A program made the translations under genes and the position numbers. From Mytilus californianus (taxonomy: Eukaryota > Mollusca > Bivalvia > Mytilida > Mytilidae), in assembly GCF_021869535.1 (NCBI RefSeq), contig NW_026262701.1, positions 1,007,501-1,071,500 of the forward strand: DNA of 64,000 nucleotides. The letters are read 5' to 3'. The notes below the pieces were generated by a model. The model did no database searches. It worked only from the letters and a program-made list of their open reading frames with translations, and was not told the DNA's origin. This document shows, one piece after another, positions 1 to 9,546 of this stretch (its first letter is position 1; each line of letters starts with the position of its first letter).

Positions 1-1224
1 TCGCGGAATTCATTTGGAAGTCATTATAACTTCGATTTAGTTCTTTTTTATAAGATTTACTTGCTTCTTTCAAAGCGTTTTTATTTTCTTCACTCTTTAT
101 GTTCCCGTATCTTTGTCTAGCCTGATGAAATAAGTTTCTTTTGCCTTTGCATCCTCTTTTCTACCAAGGTTTTTCATTGTGCTTTGCATATTTCTGGTTT
201 TTACATTTTGTTCCAAACACTGAGATTGAAGAGCTGTTAAATATGTCACAGATTTTATTCATTGCCGTGTCAATATCGGTTTGTTGTACAGTATCATTTC
301 GATCGGTTATTTTATCAACAATATTTTCTATGTCCCGTATTTCTTCAGACTTTTTTTCTTTAACAAATTTAACAAATTTATCTTGTTTATTATTGTTCCA
401 TTTAATGACTTGCTTCTCAACGGTTTTCACATTGTTGATATCAGTATATGGTTTTGATTCCAGAGTAAACTTTAGGTTATAGTGGACATCTGATAGAATA
501 GGATTAAATTCTTCTACTTCGAAATTCTTTGTCATTTGAAAAAGATCAGAACTAAGTATTAGATAATCAACGACACTAACGTCATTACAAGTAATTTTTC
601 CTACTGTTTTGTCATTACCTATTCTTGAATTTGCAATATATGTATTCATTTTTTTTTACACATTTCTAGAAGTCGATGACCATACGCATTTGGTCGACAT
701 GCACATTTGCTATATCTTCGCAAGGAAATATTGTTTGTGAAGAGCCCATTGTAATCGGAAAAGTAATTCAACGTATGTGTATCATCAGTATTTAGAATTT
801 CAAGTAAGTGTTGATCTGGGATAACATTATCCGGTAATGTAGATGTCTTAGCATTAAAATTCCCTATTAAGACGTTTTTTAAATTAGGTTCAGACAAATG
901 AAGAAATTCGTTTTCAATTTCAGTAAAAGCATCTACCGATGAGTATTTAGATCCTTCTGGTGGTATATATACACAGCTCATTAATACATTGTCATTTAAA
1001 AGATCTTTCGAAAATTGTATCCACTGTACAAATTCAGAGTTTGTTTTTGGAAATGTAAGAAATTTTTCAAGTTCAGATTTGTAAATGATGACTATGCCAC
1101 CTGACTTTCTTTTAAACTTTGATCGATGTTTACTAAAACAACTATATCCTTTAGGGAGTGATATGATGTCTAATTTATCTGTAACAATAATACAAAACCC
1201 GACCGTGAATAGTATACGCGCCAT
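1..1224 (-). pseudogene. 5'-truncated non-LTR retrotransposon, endonuclease part
   Basis: Reading the minus strand from 1224, the frame gives the middle and end of an exonuclease-endonuclease-phosphatase (APE-type) endonuclease, with SGGIVIIYKSE, a VLIGNFNAKT strand and, after 649, an SVVDYLILS and LSDVHYNL end. Reading frame changes near 646-660 at a run of T (A on the coding strand), where one indel splits the two halves. A TAG at 161-163 interrupts the frame, and positions 160-1 continue open in the same frame with the basic linker (ARQRYG) that usually precedes a reverse transcriptase. The N-terminal catalytic part of the endonuclease is absent, so the copy is 5' truncated. The RT lies beyond the left edge. 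The clade cannot be decided from this fragment. The copy is inactive. Confidence 0.85.
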
Positions 1225-2287
1225 AAATGAACAGTCAAGTTATTTGTTAACTCCCCTTAACTCGTTTACTTTTAATATTTAATCAAGTATCAAAATAAGA
1301 ATTGTATTTTTAAAAGTTATCTTTACAAAGAAGTTAAATACCCTTTTTATAAGTTAAGAACCTTTTATTTAAATCATTTACCTTAATATTATTTTTAACT
1401 TTGCCTTATTTAATCTATATCACGATTTTACTTGCGAATATGAATAAAATTTACTTTACTGGAAAACATCTTTTAAATCTTTAAACCGACCGTGCGAGGG
1501 ATGTACATCCAGTCAAGGTCGTTAAACACTTCCAGTGAGTTAAATCTTTAAACTCGTTTCTTCTTAATTTATAAAGCATTCTATCAAATAAAGATGAAGA
1601 AAAGCATTCTATCAAACAACAGTAAAATATTTACTAACCTAAAAGACAATCCAGTCTGCTAACTACATTTTTATTCTGGTTCACAATCTAATGAACCAAA
1701 TGATATTGCACGACTTTATATAGCAAAACTAGCAAAACTGGACTTAATTTGACACGTGAATATTTTGTTACTCAATACAATTGCTTTTTTTTATCTATTT
1801 TAATAAACAATGAAATATATCGGATAAAGGAAGAATTGCTTAATCTTAATTGTTCAAGTCTATTAATTTCAAAGAGTATGTATAATTATATTTTTGCCTT
1901 CTAAGCTGACACATTTATCAAATAGCTGGGGGACATGTTTGAGACAACGTTATTAAATATGTTTTAAAAGATAAAACACTTACATTGATAATTTTAGGAA
2001 ATTATTCTATAAACAAATTTAACTTTCTTTAATTTGTTTTATTTACGTTTATTCTTTTGTTATTTTATTTTATGATTCATTGATAAATATTCTCTTTAAC
2101 TTCTGTGCATTTTTCCATTATTCAACAAAGCTTTACTTGTAATTTATAAGTAAATACAAGGACGTATAACTAACATACGTCCTTGGTAAATATTATCTTT
2201 AAATATCACGCTTTTTTGCATCATTATAAATATATTGACCCAATGACAAAAAATTACATCTCATCCTTTTTTGTATCAGGCAATTAA
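1225..2287. other. AT-rich spacer, no gene seen
   Basis: No coding signal is visible. A short inverted pair, roughly acaaggacgtat and atacgtccttgg, sits at 2156-2186 and could form a hairpin. Nothing else stands out. Confidence 0.5.
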
Positions 2288-2512
2288 CCAAAATTTAACT
2301 GGGACTTTTTTTGTATCGATAAAGCCCTTAATTTTCCTCCACGCAGTACACAGGGTAGAACTGGATATGGAAGAGGGCGACCCTACAGAGGTAGAGGAGG
2401 CAGAGGCGGCAGACGTGGCTATGGACGTGGACCTATAAATTTGACTGTACACTACAACATTACCTATAATACAAACCTCATTAATATCTTCTTTTTAAAC
2501 AAAGTGTACTGA
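2288..2512 (+). CDS. Possible RG-rich terminal exon
   Basis: This is an open frame without a start Met, closed by TGA at 2510-2512. A pyrimidine-rich stretch ending in CAG at 2344-2346 would be a good splice acceptor. From about 2347 to 2450 the frame is dense in Arg and Gly: short runs such as GYGRGRPYRGRGG look like an RGG box of the kind that binds RNA or is methylated on arginine. A canonical AATAAA lies at 2574-2579, about 60 nt after the stop. Together, acceptor, RG tail, stop and poly(A) signal suggest the last coding exon of a plus-strand gene whose body would lie to the left or outside the window. The GC content is clearly higher than in the flanks. No other exon is seen, so it could also be a retroposed fragment or the tail of an unknown mobile element protein. 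Confidence 0.35.
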   Translation, partial: PKFNWDFFCIDKALNFPPRSTQGRTGYGRGRPYRGRGGRGGRRGYGRGPINLTVHYNITYNTNLINIFFLNKVY

Positions 2513-2573
2513 GCTGTGTTGTTATTTTGAATATTATATCAGGTTAATAATCCTCAGGTAGAGAGATTATTTC

Positions 2574-2579
2574 AATAAA
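2574..2579 (+). promoter_or_regulatory. Poly(A) signal AATAAA after the RG-rich frame
   Basis: AATAAA lies 62 nt downstream of the TGA at 2510-2512. It supports reading 2347-2512 as a terminal exon but is weak on its own in AT-rich DNA. Confidence 0.3.
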
Positions 2580-2634
2580 CACTTTTTTTTTATTATTATT
2601 TTTTTTTATATAACATATCGAGTGAAATATTCAA

Positions 2635-2715
2635 ATTTATTGTACGAACAAATATAGATATATCAGATATTCAAATATATTGTACAACCTAATATAGATA
2701 TAAGAGATTTAAAAA
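2635..2715 (+). repeat. Short tandem repeat, about 45 bp x 2
   Basis: Two consecutive diverged copies read roughly atattcaaattATTGTAC followed by aatatagatat. They sit just before the non-LTR element and could belong to its 5' region. Confidence 0.5.
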
Positions 2716-2774
2716 AAGGCTAGTGTGTACAAATAAATATACAAATACATATATACATTATTATATGATACAAT

Positions 2775-5700
2775 ATGAAAACTAGCCTAAATATATGCAG
2801 TTGGAATGTGGGGGGGGGGGGGGGGGGTTGCTGTCAGTACATTATGATAAGTCAAATGATAAGAATTTTTTTATCAGAATTAGCAGAAATTGATCTAGTA
2901 CTATTAACTGAGACCCATGTTGGATATGAACATCAATTGAAATTTGATAACTATTTGTACTACCCATTCTGCAGACCAAAATCTAAAAATAACAGATATT
3001 TTGGTGGTCTAGGTATTCTCATACGCAAAGAAATTCGTAATGGTGTGACTTTTTTGAATAATGGGACCTCAGAATACCAATGGCTAAAATTGAAGAGAAA
3101 ATTTTTCAATTTAAACAAAGATATATATCTGTGCTTGATATACTATGCCCCCAAAAGCCAAACAGACCTATTGGAGATTATAGAAAAGGATATAACTGAT
3201 AGTTTTGGATCTATGGGGGACATCCTGCTAGTAGGGGATCTTAATGCCAGAACTGGCTCAGAAAAAGACTATATTGATGGTGACAGCACCTCCCATGTTC
3301 CTATATTTGATGAAAATTAAGATATAGACTGTTTTACAGAGGAAAGGGTCAGTAAAGATTTAATAACAGATTCCAGAGGGAAAAACTTGCTAGAATTTTG
3401 TATAGGTAATCAATTACGTATCTTGAATGGGTGTATGTGTGGTGATAGCAACGGTAAATTTACATGTTTCAAACCTAACGGATGCAGTGTAGTTGATTAT
3501 GCTATAGGTTCTCAAAGCCTACTCCAGCAGATTTTATATTTTAATGTATCAGATTTTAAGGCAAATTTTTCAGATTGCCACTGCAAAATAACTTTTAAGA
3601 TCTTAGCATCTATCCAATTGGAGAAAAATAAAAGTCATATGAAAGACTTCCCTTTGAGATATAAATGGGACACAGAAAGTATTCAGAATTTCCAGGAATC
3701 ATTTACACACCCTGTCATTCAAAATGAGCTGAATTTTTTTTTGAATAACGAAATTGTCTTAGACAAAAAGAATGTAAACGATGCCACATATAGTATTCAT
3801 TCAACTTATGAGAAAGTATGCAAGGTATCACTGAAAAAGAAGAAGAAAAGGGTAAAAACATGTAATCATAAAAAATGTTTTGACCAAGATTTAAAACTTA
3901 TGAAAAAACAGGTTAATGATACAACTGTATTAATGTCAAAATTTCCGAAAGATCCGATATTGCGTGGCTCTTTTTTTAAACTAAATAAACAATTTGCCAA
4001 ACTAAGGAGGAGAAAAAAAAGAGAATTTAGAGAAAATATTTTGGACCGTTTAAGCAATCTAGAATCAGAAAATCCAAAAGATTATTGGAACCTTGTTAAT
4101 GAACTCCGTCATGAAAATAATCAAGTAACTAAAAACAACATAGATGGTGACATCTGGTACAAATATTTCTCTGAGTTGTCATCAATTCCTGAAAATGAAC
4201 ATATAAAGTCAAAGATAAAAGAGATAAATAGTAAACTTGAACTATTAGAAAGTAAAAACTTTGGATTCAGTGAGATTGACTTTAAAATTACCCCTGGTGA
4301 ACTCCAAAAAGCCCTGAGGCAATTAAAATCTGGGAAAAGTCCAGGTCTAGACACTATTACAAATGAAATGTTAAAAGTTTCACAGAGCTATATGCAAGAT
4401 TGCTTACTAAAACTTTTTAATGCAATACTTCTATCTGGCATTTATCCCAGTAAATGGTCTGAGAGCTACATTACTCCTATATTCAAATCTGATAACCCAC
4501 AGAACCCTGAAAATTACAGAGGTATTGCCATCAATAATAGTCTTGGCAAACTTTTCAATACCATTCTGTATAACGGACTTGATAAATTTCTATCTGATAA
4601 TAATATCATAAATAAAACTCAAATTGGCTTTTCTAAGAAAGCTCGCACTTCGGATCACATTTTTGTACTAAAATGTTTCATAGAAAAATATGTTAAAAGA
4701 GGCAAAGGTAAATTATATGTATGCTTTGTAGATTTTCGCAAGGCCTTTGATAAGGTTATTCATATTGGTATATTATACAAATTATTACAACATACAAATA
4801 ATGGTATTTTTTATAACATATTGAAATCTATGTATAGTAATGACAAAGTGTGTGTCAAAGTAGAAGACAAAATAACTGATTTTTTTTAGATATAATGTTG
4901 GTGTACGACAAGGTGACGTCTTGAGTCCCACATTGTTTAAACTATTTATTAATGATTTGCCAAATATATTGTCAAACAATTATGATAATGTCAATTTAGA
5001 TAATGAAAAGATACCATGTCTACTATACGCTGATGATCTTGTATTAATATCTGACTCAAAAGAAGGGTTCAGAAGAGACTTGATACTTTGTGCACATTCT
5101 GCAAAGATTGGTGTATGGAAATAAATGTGAAGAAAACAAAGATTATTATATTCAATAGGAGTGGTAGACTCCTTAATGAAGATTTCAAGATAGGAAATAA
5201 TTCTATCGAATGTGTTAAACAATACAAATATCTTGGCATAGTCATCCAAAATACTGGAAACTTTAATGAAGCCAGGAAACAATTATTTCAAAAAGGTCAA
5301 AAGGCCAGTTTTAAACTGTATAAAGATTTGAAATCATCAAATCCTCCTATTAAAACTCTTTTGCATTTATTTGATCATTGTATACAGCCAATTGTAACGT
5401 ATGGTTGTGAAAATTGGGGTGTTATTAACATTACTCCTAAAAGGAAAAAATTATCCCTTTATGACATATTTAAAGATTGGGAGTTTGAGAAGCTAAATTT
5501 GAAATTTTGCAAGTATATTATTGGTGTTACAAAGATGTGCACAAACGTAGCAGTTCTGTCTGAACTGGGTAGATATCCTCTTTATATAAATTTGCTAACA
5601 CATATGTTTATGTATTGGCATAGACTAGAGAATTCCCCATCTGATCTGTTGAAAAGTGCTTATGCTGAGTTAAAAATGATTGAGAGTAAAGCTCAAACTA

Positions 5701-6499
5701 TCTCCAATAACTCATGGCTCTCTAATATCATTTTCTACAGCGAAAAATTGGGTATTGACCTAAATATATGTAAAAATTTAGGCAAAAATAAATTTAAAAA
5801 TTTACTGAAAAAACAGCTCAAATTAAATTTTCAAAATGATTGGGAGAAAATGCGAGATTTTTATTTACAGAATCAAGGCAAATTGGACACTTATTTTTCA
5901 TTCAAGAGGTCATTTGACTATGAAAATTATTTAGATTTAAAGCACCCCCAAAAACATTTGTTAACAAAATACAGACTCAGCAATCACTGTTTAAGAATAG
6001 AAACTGGCAGACATGAACGTTTTATCAATGTATGTGGTAAATATGAAATATTACCTCGACATGAGAGGATATGTTTATATTGTAATTCAAATTCTATTGA
6101 AAATGAAATGCACTTTCTTCTGGAATGCCCTCTTTACAATAACCTCAGAAGAGATATGACTGATTATATCAAAAAATACCCCAGTTTAGTTAATTTAAAC
6201 AGAAATGATCTTTTTACATGGATCATGAGTAATGAAGATAGCAGTTTTTTATCTATTTTATGTGCATACCTTGATAAAGGCCTGCAACTTAGAAAATCAG
6301 AAAATTAGTTAAATACTCTAATAGATAGCAAAATTATCTCCCCTTGACCACTGACCCTTTCCTCATGCATTTGAACTATTATTTTATGTTTCTTTAATCA
6401 CTCTGAAATGTTTATGTCATGTTGTTATTAATGTTATGCTCTTAATGGGCCCTTTAATTTGGAAATAAAAATATTGTATTGTATTGTATTGTATTGTAT
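2775..6499 (+). pseudogene. Non-LTR retrotransposon, near full length, inactivated
   Basis: One polyprotein-like frame reads endonuclease, then reverse transcriptase, then a C-terminal zinc knuckle. The endonuclease begins with LNICSWNV and contains LTETH and VGDLNARTG. The RT shows LKSGKSPGLD, ENYRGIAI, TQIGFSKKARTSDH, CFVDFRKAFDKV, GVRQGDVLSPTLF and the catalytic LLYADDLVL. The knuckle CLYC...HFLLEC lies near 6072-6130. Lesions: an 18-G run at 2810-2827 expands the endonuclease start; TAA at 3318-3320 is in frame; one extra T in the T8 run at 4880-4887 shifts frame just before the GVRQGD motif; a compensating 1-bp loss near 5065-5070 restores it. The stop at 6306-6308 is followed by a short 3'UTR and a (TATTG)n tail at about 6470-6499. 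It resembles bivalve elements annotated as jockey-like, but the clade is not resolved. It does not overlap a kinesin exon. Confidence 0.93.
6470..6499 (+). repeat. (TATTG)n 3' tail of the non-LTR element
   Basis: Five-base units (TATTG) repeat about five times immediately after the 3'UTR. Short-repeat tails like this mark the 3' terminus of many non-LTR elements. Confidence 0.75.
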
Positions 6500-6531
6500 A
6501 CACTAATATTGAAATATATGATAAAAAGATC

Positions 6532-6662
6532 ATAACATGTCATTTTTCATGTCAGACCCCTTATCAGCCCTCGGTCAATATCAGCCCTCGAACCTGCGGC
6601 TCTTAATCTGATATCATGACCTAGGGCTGATAAGGGGTCTGATATGAAAAATGCCATGTTAT
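6532..6662. repeat. Hairpin repeat with 40-bp arms
   Basis: 6532-6571 and 6623-6662 are inverted copies with two mismatches, separated by 51 bp. The arms include CAGACCCCTTATCAGCCCT and its complement. No target duplication is clear. The loop repeats the core tcagccctcg. It is a candidate fold-back MITE or the excised core of one. Confidence 0.8.
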
Positions 6663-6899
6663 AATCTGTATATATCACATCTTCTTTTTGGTGTATCATT
6701 GACGTATATATATCACATCTCCTTTTATTCATATTTACTTTTTTCTTTTAAAACAATTTATTGTAGATCGTTTCGGCTATCCAACATAATTGTATGGTAT
6801 TTTCAAATTATTTGCTATAAGAGTAATGAAGAGTTCAATTTCGAACGCAGATAACTTTGTCACCAGAATTTTTCAGGTCTTTGAACAGAACAGCAAACC

Positions 6900-7320
6900 A
6901 AAGAAGAGAAAATAACATCAGGCGCACAATTTAGGACAAACAAACAATATTTATTATAATAATAAGCTAAACATCGTATTAGGGTAAAAATAAAATTCAC
7001 ATTTTCAAAGCAAAAATGTTGACATTTAAAATCGTAAAATTTCTGCTTAAACTCGAAATTTTTACATTTAAAATCTCGAATTTTTTAAAATAACTTAAAA
7101 ATTTTACTAATAAAAAAAAAAATTGCCAAAATTTTGAGATTAAAAATGACAAAATTTCGAGATTAAAGAAGTAAAAATTTCACGGAAAATTGAAAAGTCA
7201 AAATTTCAAGATTTGAATAATTAAAATTTTGATTTAAAGTTGAAATTTTAAGATATTAAATGTAAAAATTTTTACTTTGAAAAAACAGTTCAATTATAAT
7301 TTATATTTCCAATGTCCCTA
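6900..7320. other. A/T-rich low-complexity stretch
   Basis: The segment is built from degenerate words such as aaaattt, tcgaaatttt and ttaaaatt in both orientations. It holds no frame or RNA signal. Confidence 0.6.
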
Positions 7321-7781
7321 ATACGCTTCCGTATGTAATTGTAAGTAGATCAATTAGGTGAAAAGAATTACAAAAAATGAAACAGACTATAAAAAATTGA
7401 CTATTAAAAGGCGATATAAACAAATTATTAAATGTATTGGCAACGAAACAGAAGTGGTCAATAATTCATTTGAATATAAATACAATCATTAAGTATACTG
7501 TTTGGGTCGATATTTAAACTTTGGTATTGTCCGAGTTATTACTCTTTATATAAATTGTTTTGACTGTATGTCTGTCCATATGCTGCACTGAGTGTATGAC
7601 TCGCGGCAAGCCGTGTTATGCATACATGTCTTGCCATCCGTTAGCTGCTATTAGATTCAATAATATGACAGTTGGAATATTTGTATAACCATCTCATTGA
7701 TACGACATAACTTTAACTTATTGCCACTCCGCAGTATGTAACTTGTCAGTTATTTGTTGCCCAGTGTAGTCTAGTACACAC
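7321..7781. other. No feature seen
   Basis: Unstructured AT-rich sequence between the low-complexity tract and the MITE that follows. Confidence 0.4.
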
Positions 7782-7940
7782 CAGTGGCGGATCCAGAAAT
7801 TTTCATCAGTAGGGGCCCACTGACTGCCTAAGAGGGGGCCCGCTCCAGTCATGCTTCAGTGATTCCCTATATAATCAACCAATTTTTTCCCAGAAAAGGG
7901 GGGCTCGGGCCCCCTGAAAAACCCTCAAATTCCGCCTCTG
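7782..7940. mobile_element. Small MITE with CAGTGGCGGAT / CAGAGGCGGAAT ends
   Basis: The left end reads CAGTGGCGGATCCAG and the right end is the complement of CAGAGGCGGAAT, giving short imperfect terminal inverted repeats. The body is rich in G or C runs (aggggcccactg, ggggctcgggccccc). The flanks both read cacac, a possible 5-bp target duplication, though the flank is itself CA-rich and therefore ambiguous. The TGGCGGATCCAG end is widespread in invertebrate non-autonomous DNA transposons. Confidence 0.65.
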
Positions 7941-8019
7941 CACACATAGTCAGTGATGTGCCTGATATTTAATGTACTATATGCCTATATCTAGAGAGAG
8001 ATACATCTGAAGCAACGAA

Positions 8020-8250
8020 CTTATGGTCAAGATATAAGTTACTTCGTACGCATGAGCTTTATAAAGTGTTTTTTCCATTTTTACAGCACTGGGTCGGTAC
8101 CGCTGGTGGTGGACTATCATTAGCCTAGTATTCAGTACATCCTTGGCTTTCAAATATTCTGCTTTGACCGTTCCTGATGAAAATTAATTCAGAAAAGCGC
8201 TTCGGACGTATGGAATTTATAAAGTTTTGTTTTCATTTGATACAGTTTAA
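8020..8250 (+). repeat. 158-bp unit bounded by two hammerhead-like ends
   Basis: The segment cttcGTACGCATGagctttataaag at 8042-8066 recurs as cttcGGACGTATGgaatttataaag at 8200-8225, an offset of 158 bp. The second copy carries a recognisable hammerhead core before it. The first is preceded by a decayed version (cttatg at about 8018). The unit between them contains the stretch ctgggtcggtaccgctggtgg, which I recall from bivalve repeats but could not check. A monomer of about 160 bp between two self-cleavage sites is the expected layout for a retrozyme or ribozyme-bearing satellite. Confidence 0.55.
8166..8210 (+). ncRNA. Hammerhead ribozyme-like motif, type I
   Basis: The order of conserved boxes fits a type I hammerhead: CTGATGA at 8174-8180, GAAA at 8192-8195 and a UUC cleavage triplet at 8201-8203. 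Stem I pairs CGTTC (8169-8173) with GGACG (8204-8208) over 5 bp. Stem III is tiny: A8195-U8202, A8196-U8201 and G8197-C8200 around CG. Stem II (8181-8191) is weak and lacks the usual G-C closing pair, so this copy is probably slow or dead. Small-stem-III hammerheads are known in Penelope-like elements and metazoan retrozymes. Confidence 0.55.
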
Positions 8251-8508
8251 ACGGGTGATTATGTCACAGATTTTCCATACAAATTCAGCACGGTTCACAC
8301 TTTTTCCTAAAATATAAAAAATAGACATCATACCACTTCTTATTTTTATACCATTAAAGATATTAAAGATTTTTAAAGAGTGCACGTTAGAAATGTATAC
8401 AAATCAAATTTTACCATTTGAAGCAACCGCCGCCCCTGTTTTTTCAAGAATAAAAAAACGAAACACACACATATATATATATATAGATATAGTAAAAAAT
8501 ACATAGAG

Positions 8509-8985
8509 AGAACTCAGCGTCTATGTCATCACTGCCTATCACATGGATCAAATTCTATTGAAGATGAGACCCATTTTACAGTAAGTTGTCCTTTATATAA
8601 CGAACAGAGAAAATTATTATGGGAAAAAGTAAACAGTTTTTGTACTAATTTTAAAGAATTACCCAAGGATAAAAAATATTTCTGGCTGTTCACAAATGAG
8701 CATTTACCAACTCTTATGTGCCTAGGTAATTATATTATTAAGTGTTTAGAAATAAGATCCAGGTGGATACAAAATATATAAAATAATATTTGATTATTAT
8801 GAAATTATTGTAATAGTTATGTAAGACACATGATGTGTTAGGCTCTGATCCTGTCCATAACATGATAGTATTATATTAGGATCTAGTTTTGTTTTTTCCA
8901 ATCATATTGTGCTTAATATTGTTGTAAATGATGCCCTTTATGGGTTCTTGATTAGATTAATAAAATTCTTATCTTATCTTATATA
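8509..8985 (+). pseudogene. 3' end of another non-LTR retrotransposon
   Basis: An open frame from 8509 to the stop at 8779-8781 encodes the C-terminal zinc knuckle of a non-LTR polyprotein (LCHHC ... DETHFTVSCPLY) and about 70 further residues with WLFTNEHLP. It parallels the C-terminus of the element at 2775-6499 but differs in sequence and in its tail, a (TTATC)n run near 8965-8985. The 5' part is missing, as expected from abortive reverse transcription. There is no upstream start. Confidence 0.8.
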
Positions 8986-9169
8986 TACCATGTAACATCC
9001 ATTGATAAAATTTAGTTAGAAACTATGATTCCAACACCCTCAGTCAAAGTTGAATTATATGGATTTTACTGTTTCTTTTGGGCTTAAAACTCCTGACGTC
9101 ATTAATAAATATTTATCATCTCATGTTTTCAAATGGGGGGGAGGGGGGTGAGTGTTTTTTTTTTAGGTA

Positions 9170-9230
9170 AATCGAAAAAAGCACCTCGGACGCATGAAAT
9201 GTAAAAAGTGTGATTTTCATTTGTAATTGA
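9170..9230 (+). repeat. 3' half of the hammerhead-type repeat
   Basis: gaaaaaagcacctcGGACGCATGaaatgt, followed by a poor copy of taaaaagtgtgattttcattt, matches the 3' half of the 8166-8240 motif. The CTGATGA half is missing, so no ribozyme can form. Confidence 0.5.
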
Positions 9231-9532
9231 ATATGTTACTGATTAATCATCTTAATTTTTTAATTGTCAAAGTTAACAATACCATCATCACAGACACTTT
9301 CAATCGATCGTTAACAATGCTGATTGTCTTCGGTTCAATGAACAGATTTAATCGGATTCTGGGTACTTAGAAACGGACTATAACATTTTACCTGTGTGTG
9401 GGAATTCAATATCCAGTTAGCAGTCCCGTAAACATTTAACTGTTAGTGGATTTACATGTGTTCTTAAAAAATGAATTAAATTCCTGAATTCAAAATGGAA
9501 ATAAATATTTAGTATTATAAAGGCGGAAAGAA

Positions 9533-9546
9533 ATGCCAGATGAAGC
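9533..9546 (+). CDS. Kinesin exon 1 (start exon, 14 nt coding)
   Basis: ATGCCAGATGAAGC is followed directly by the donor GTAAGT. The trailing GC joins the leading T of exon 2 to make Ala, giving MPDEA before VKVAV. The phase fits and the length matches the short N-terminus expected of this family. Because the coding part is only 14 nt, another start exon remains possible. Confidence 0.6.

Noticed and set aside
1085-1282. Plus-strand frame opposite the endonuclease fragment
   Set aside because: It is the antisense shadow of the retroelement coding frame.
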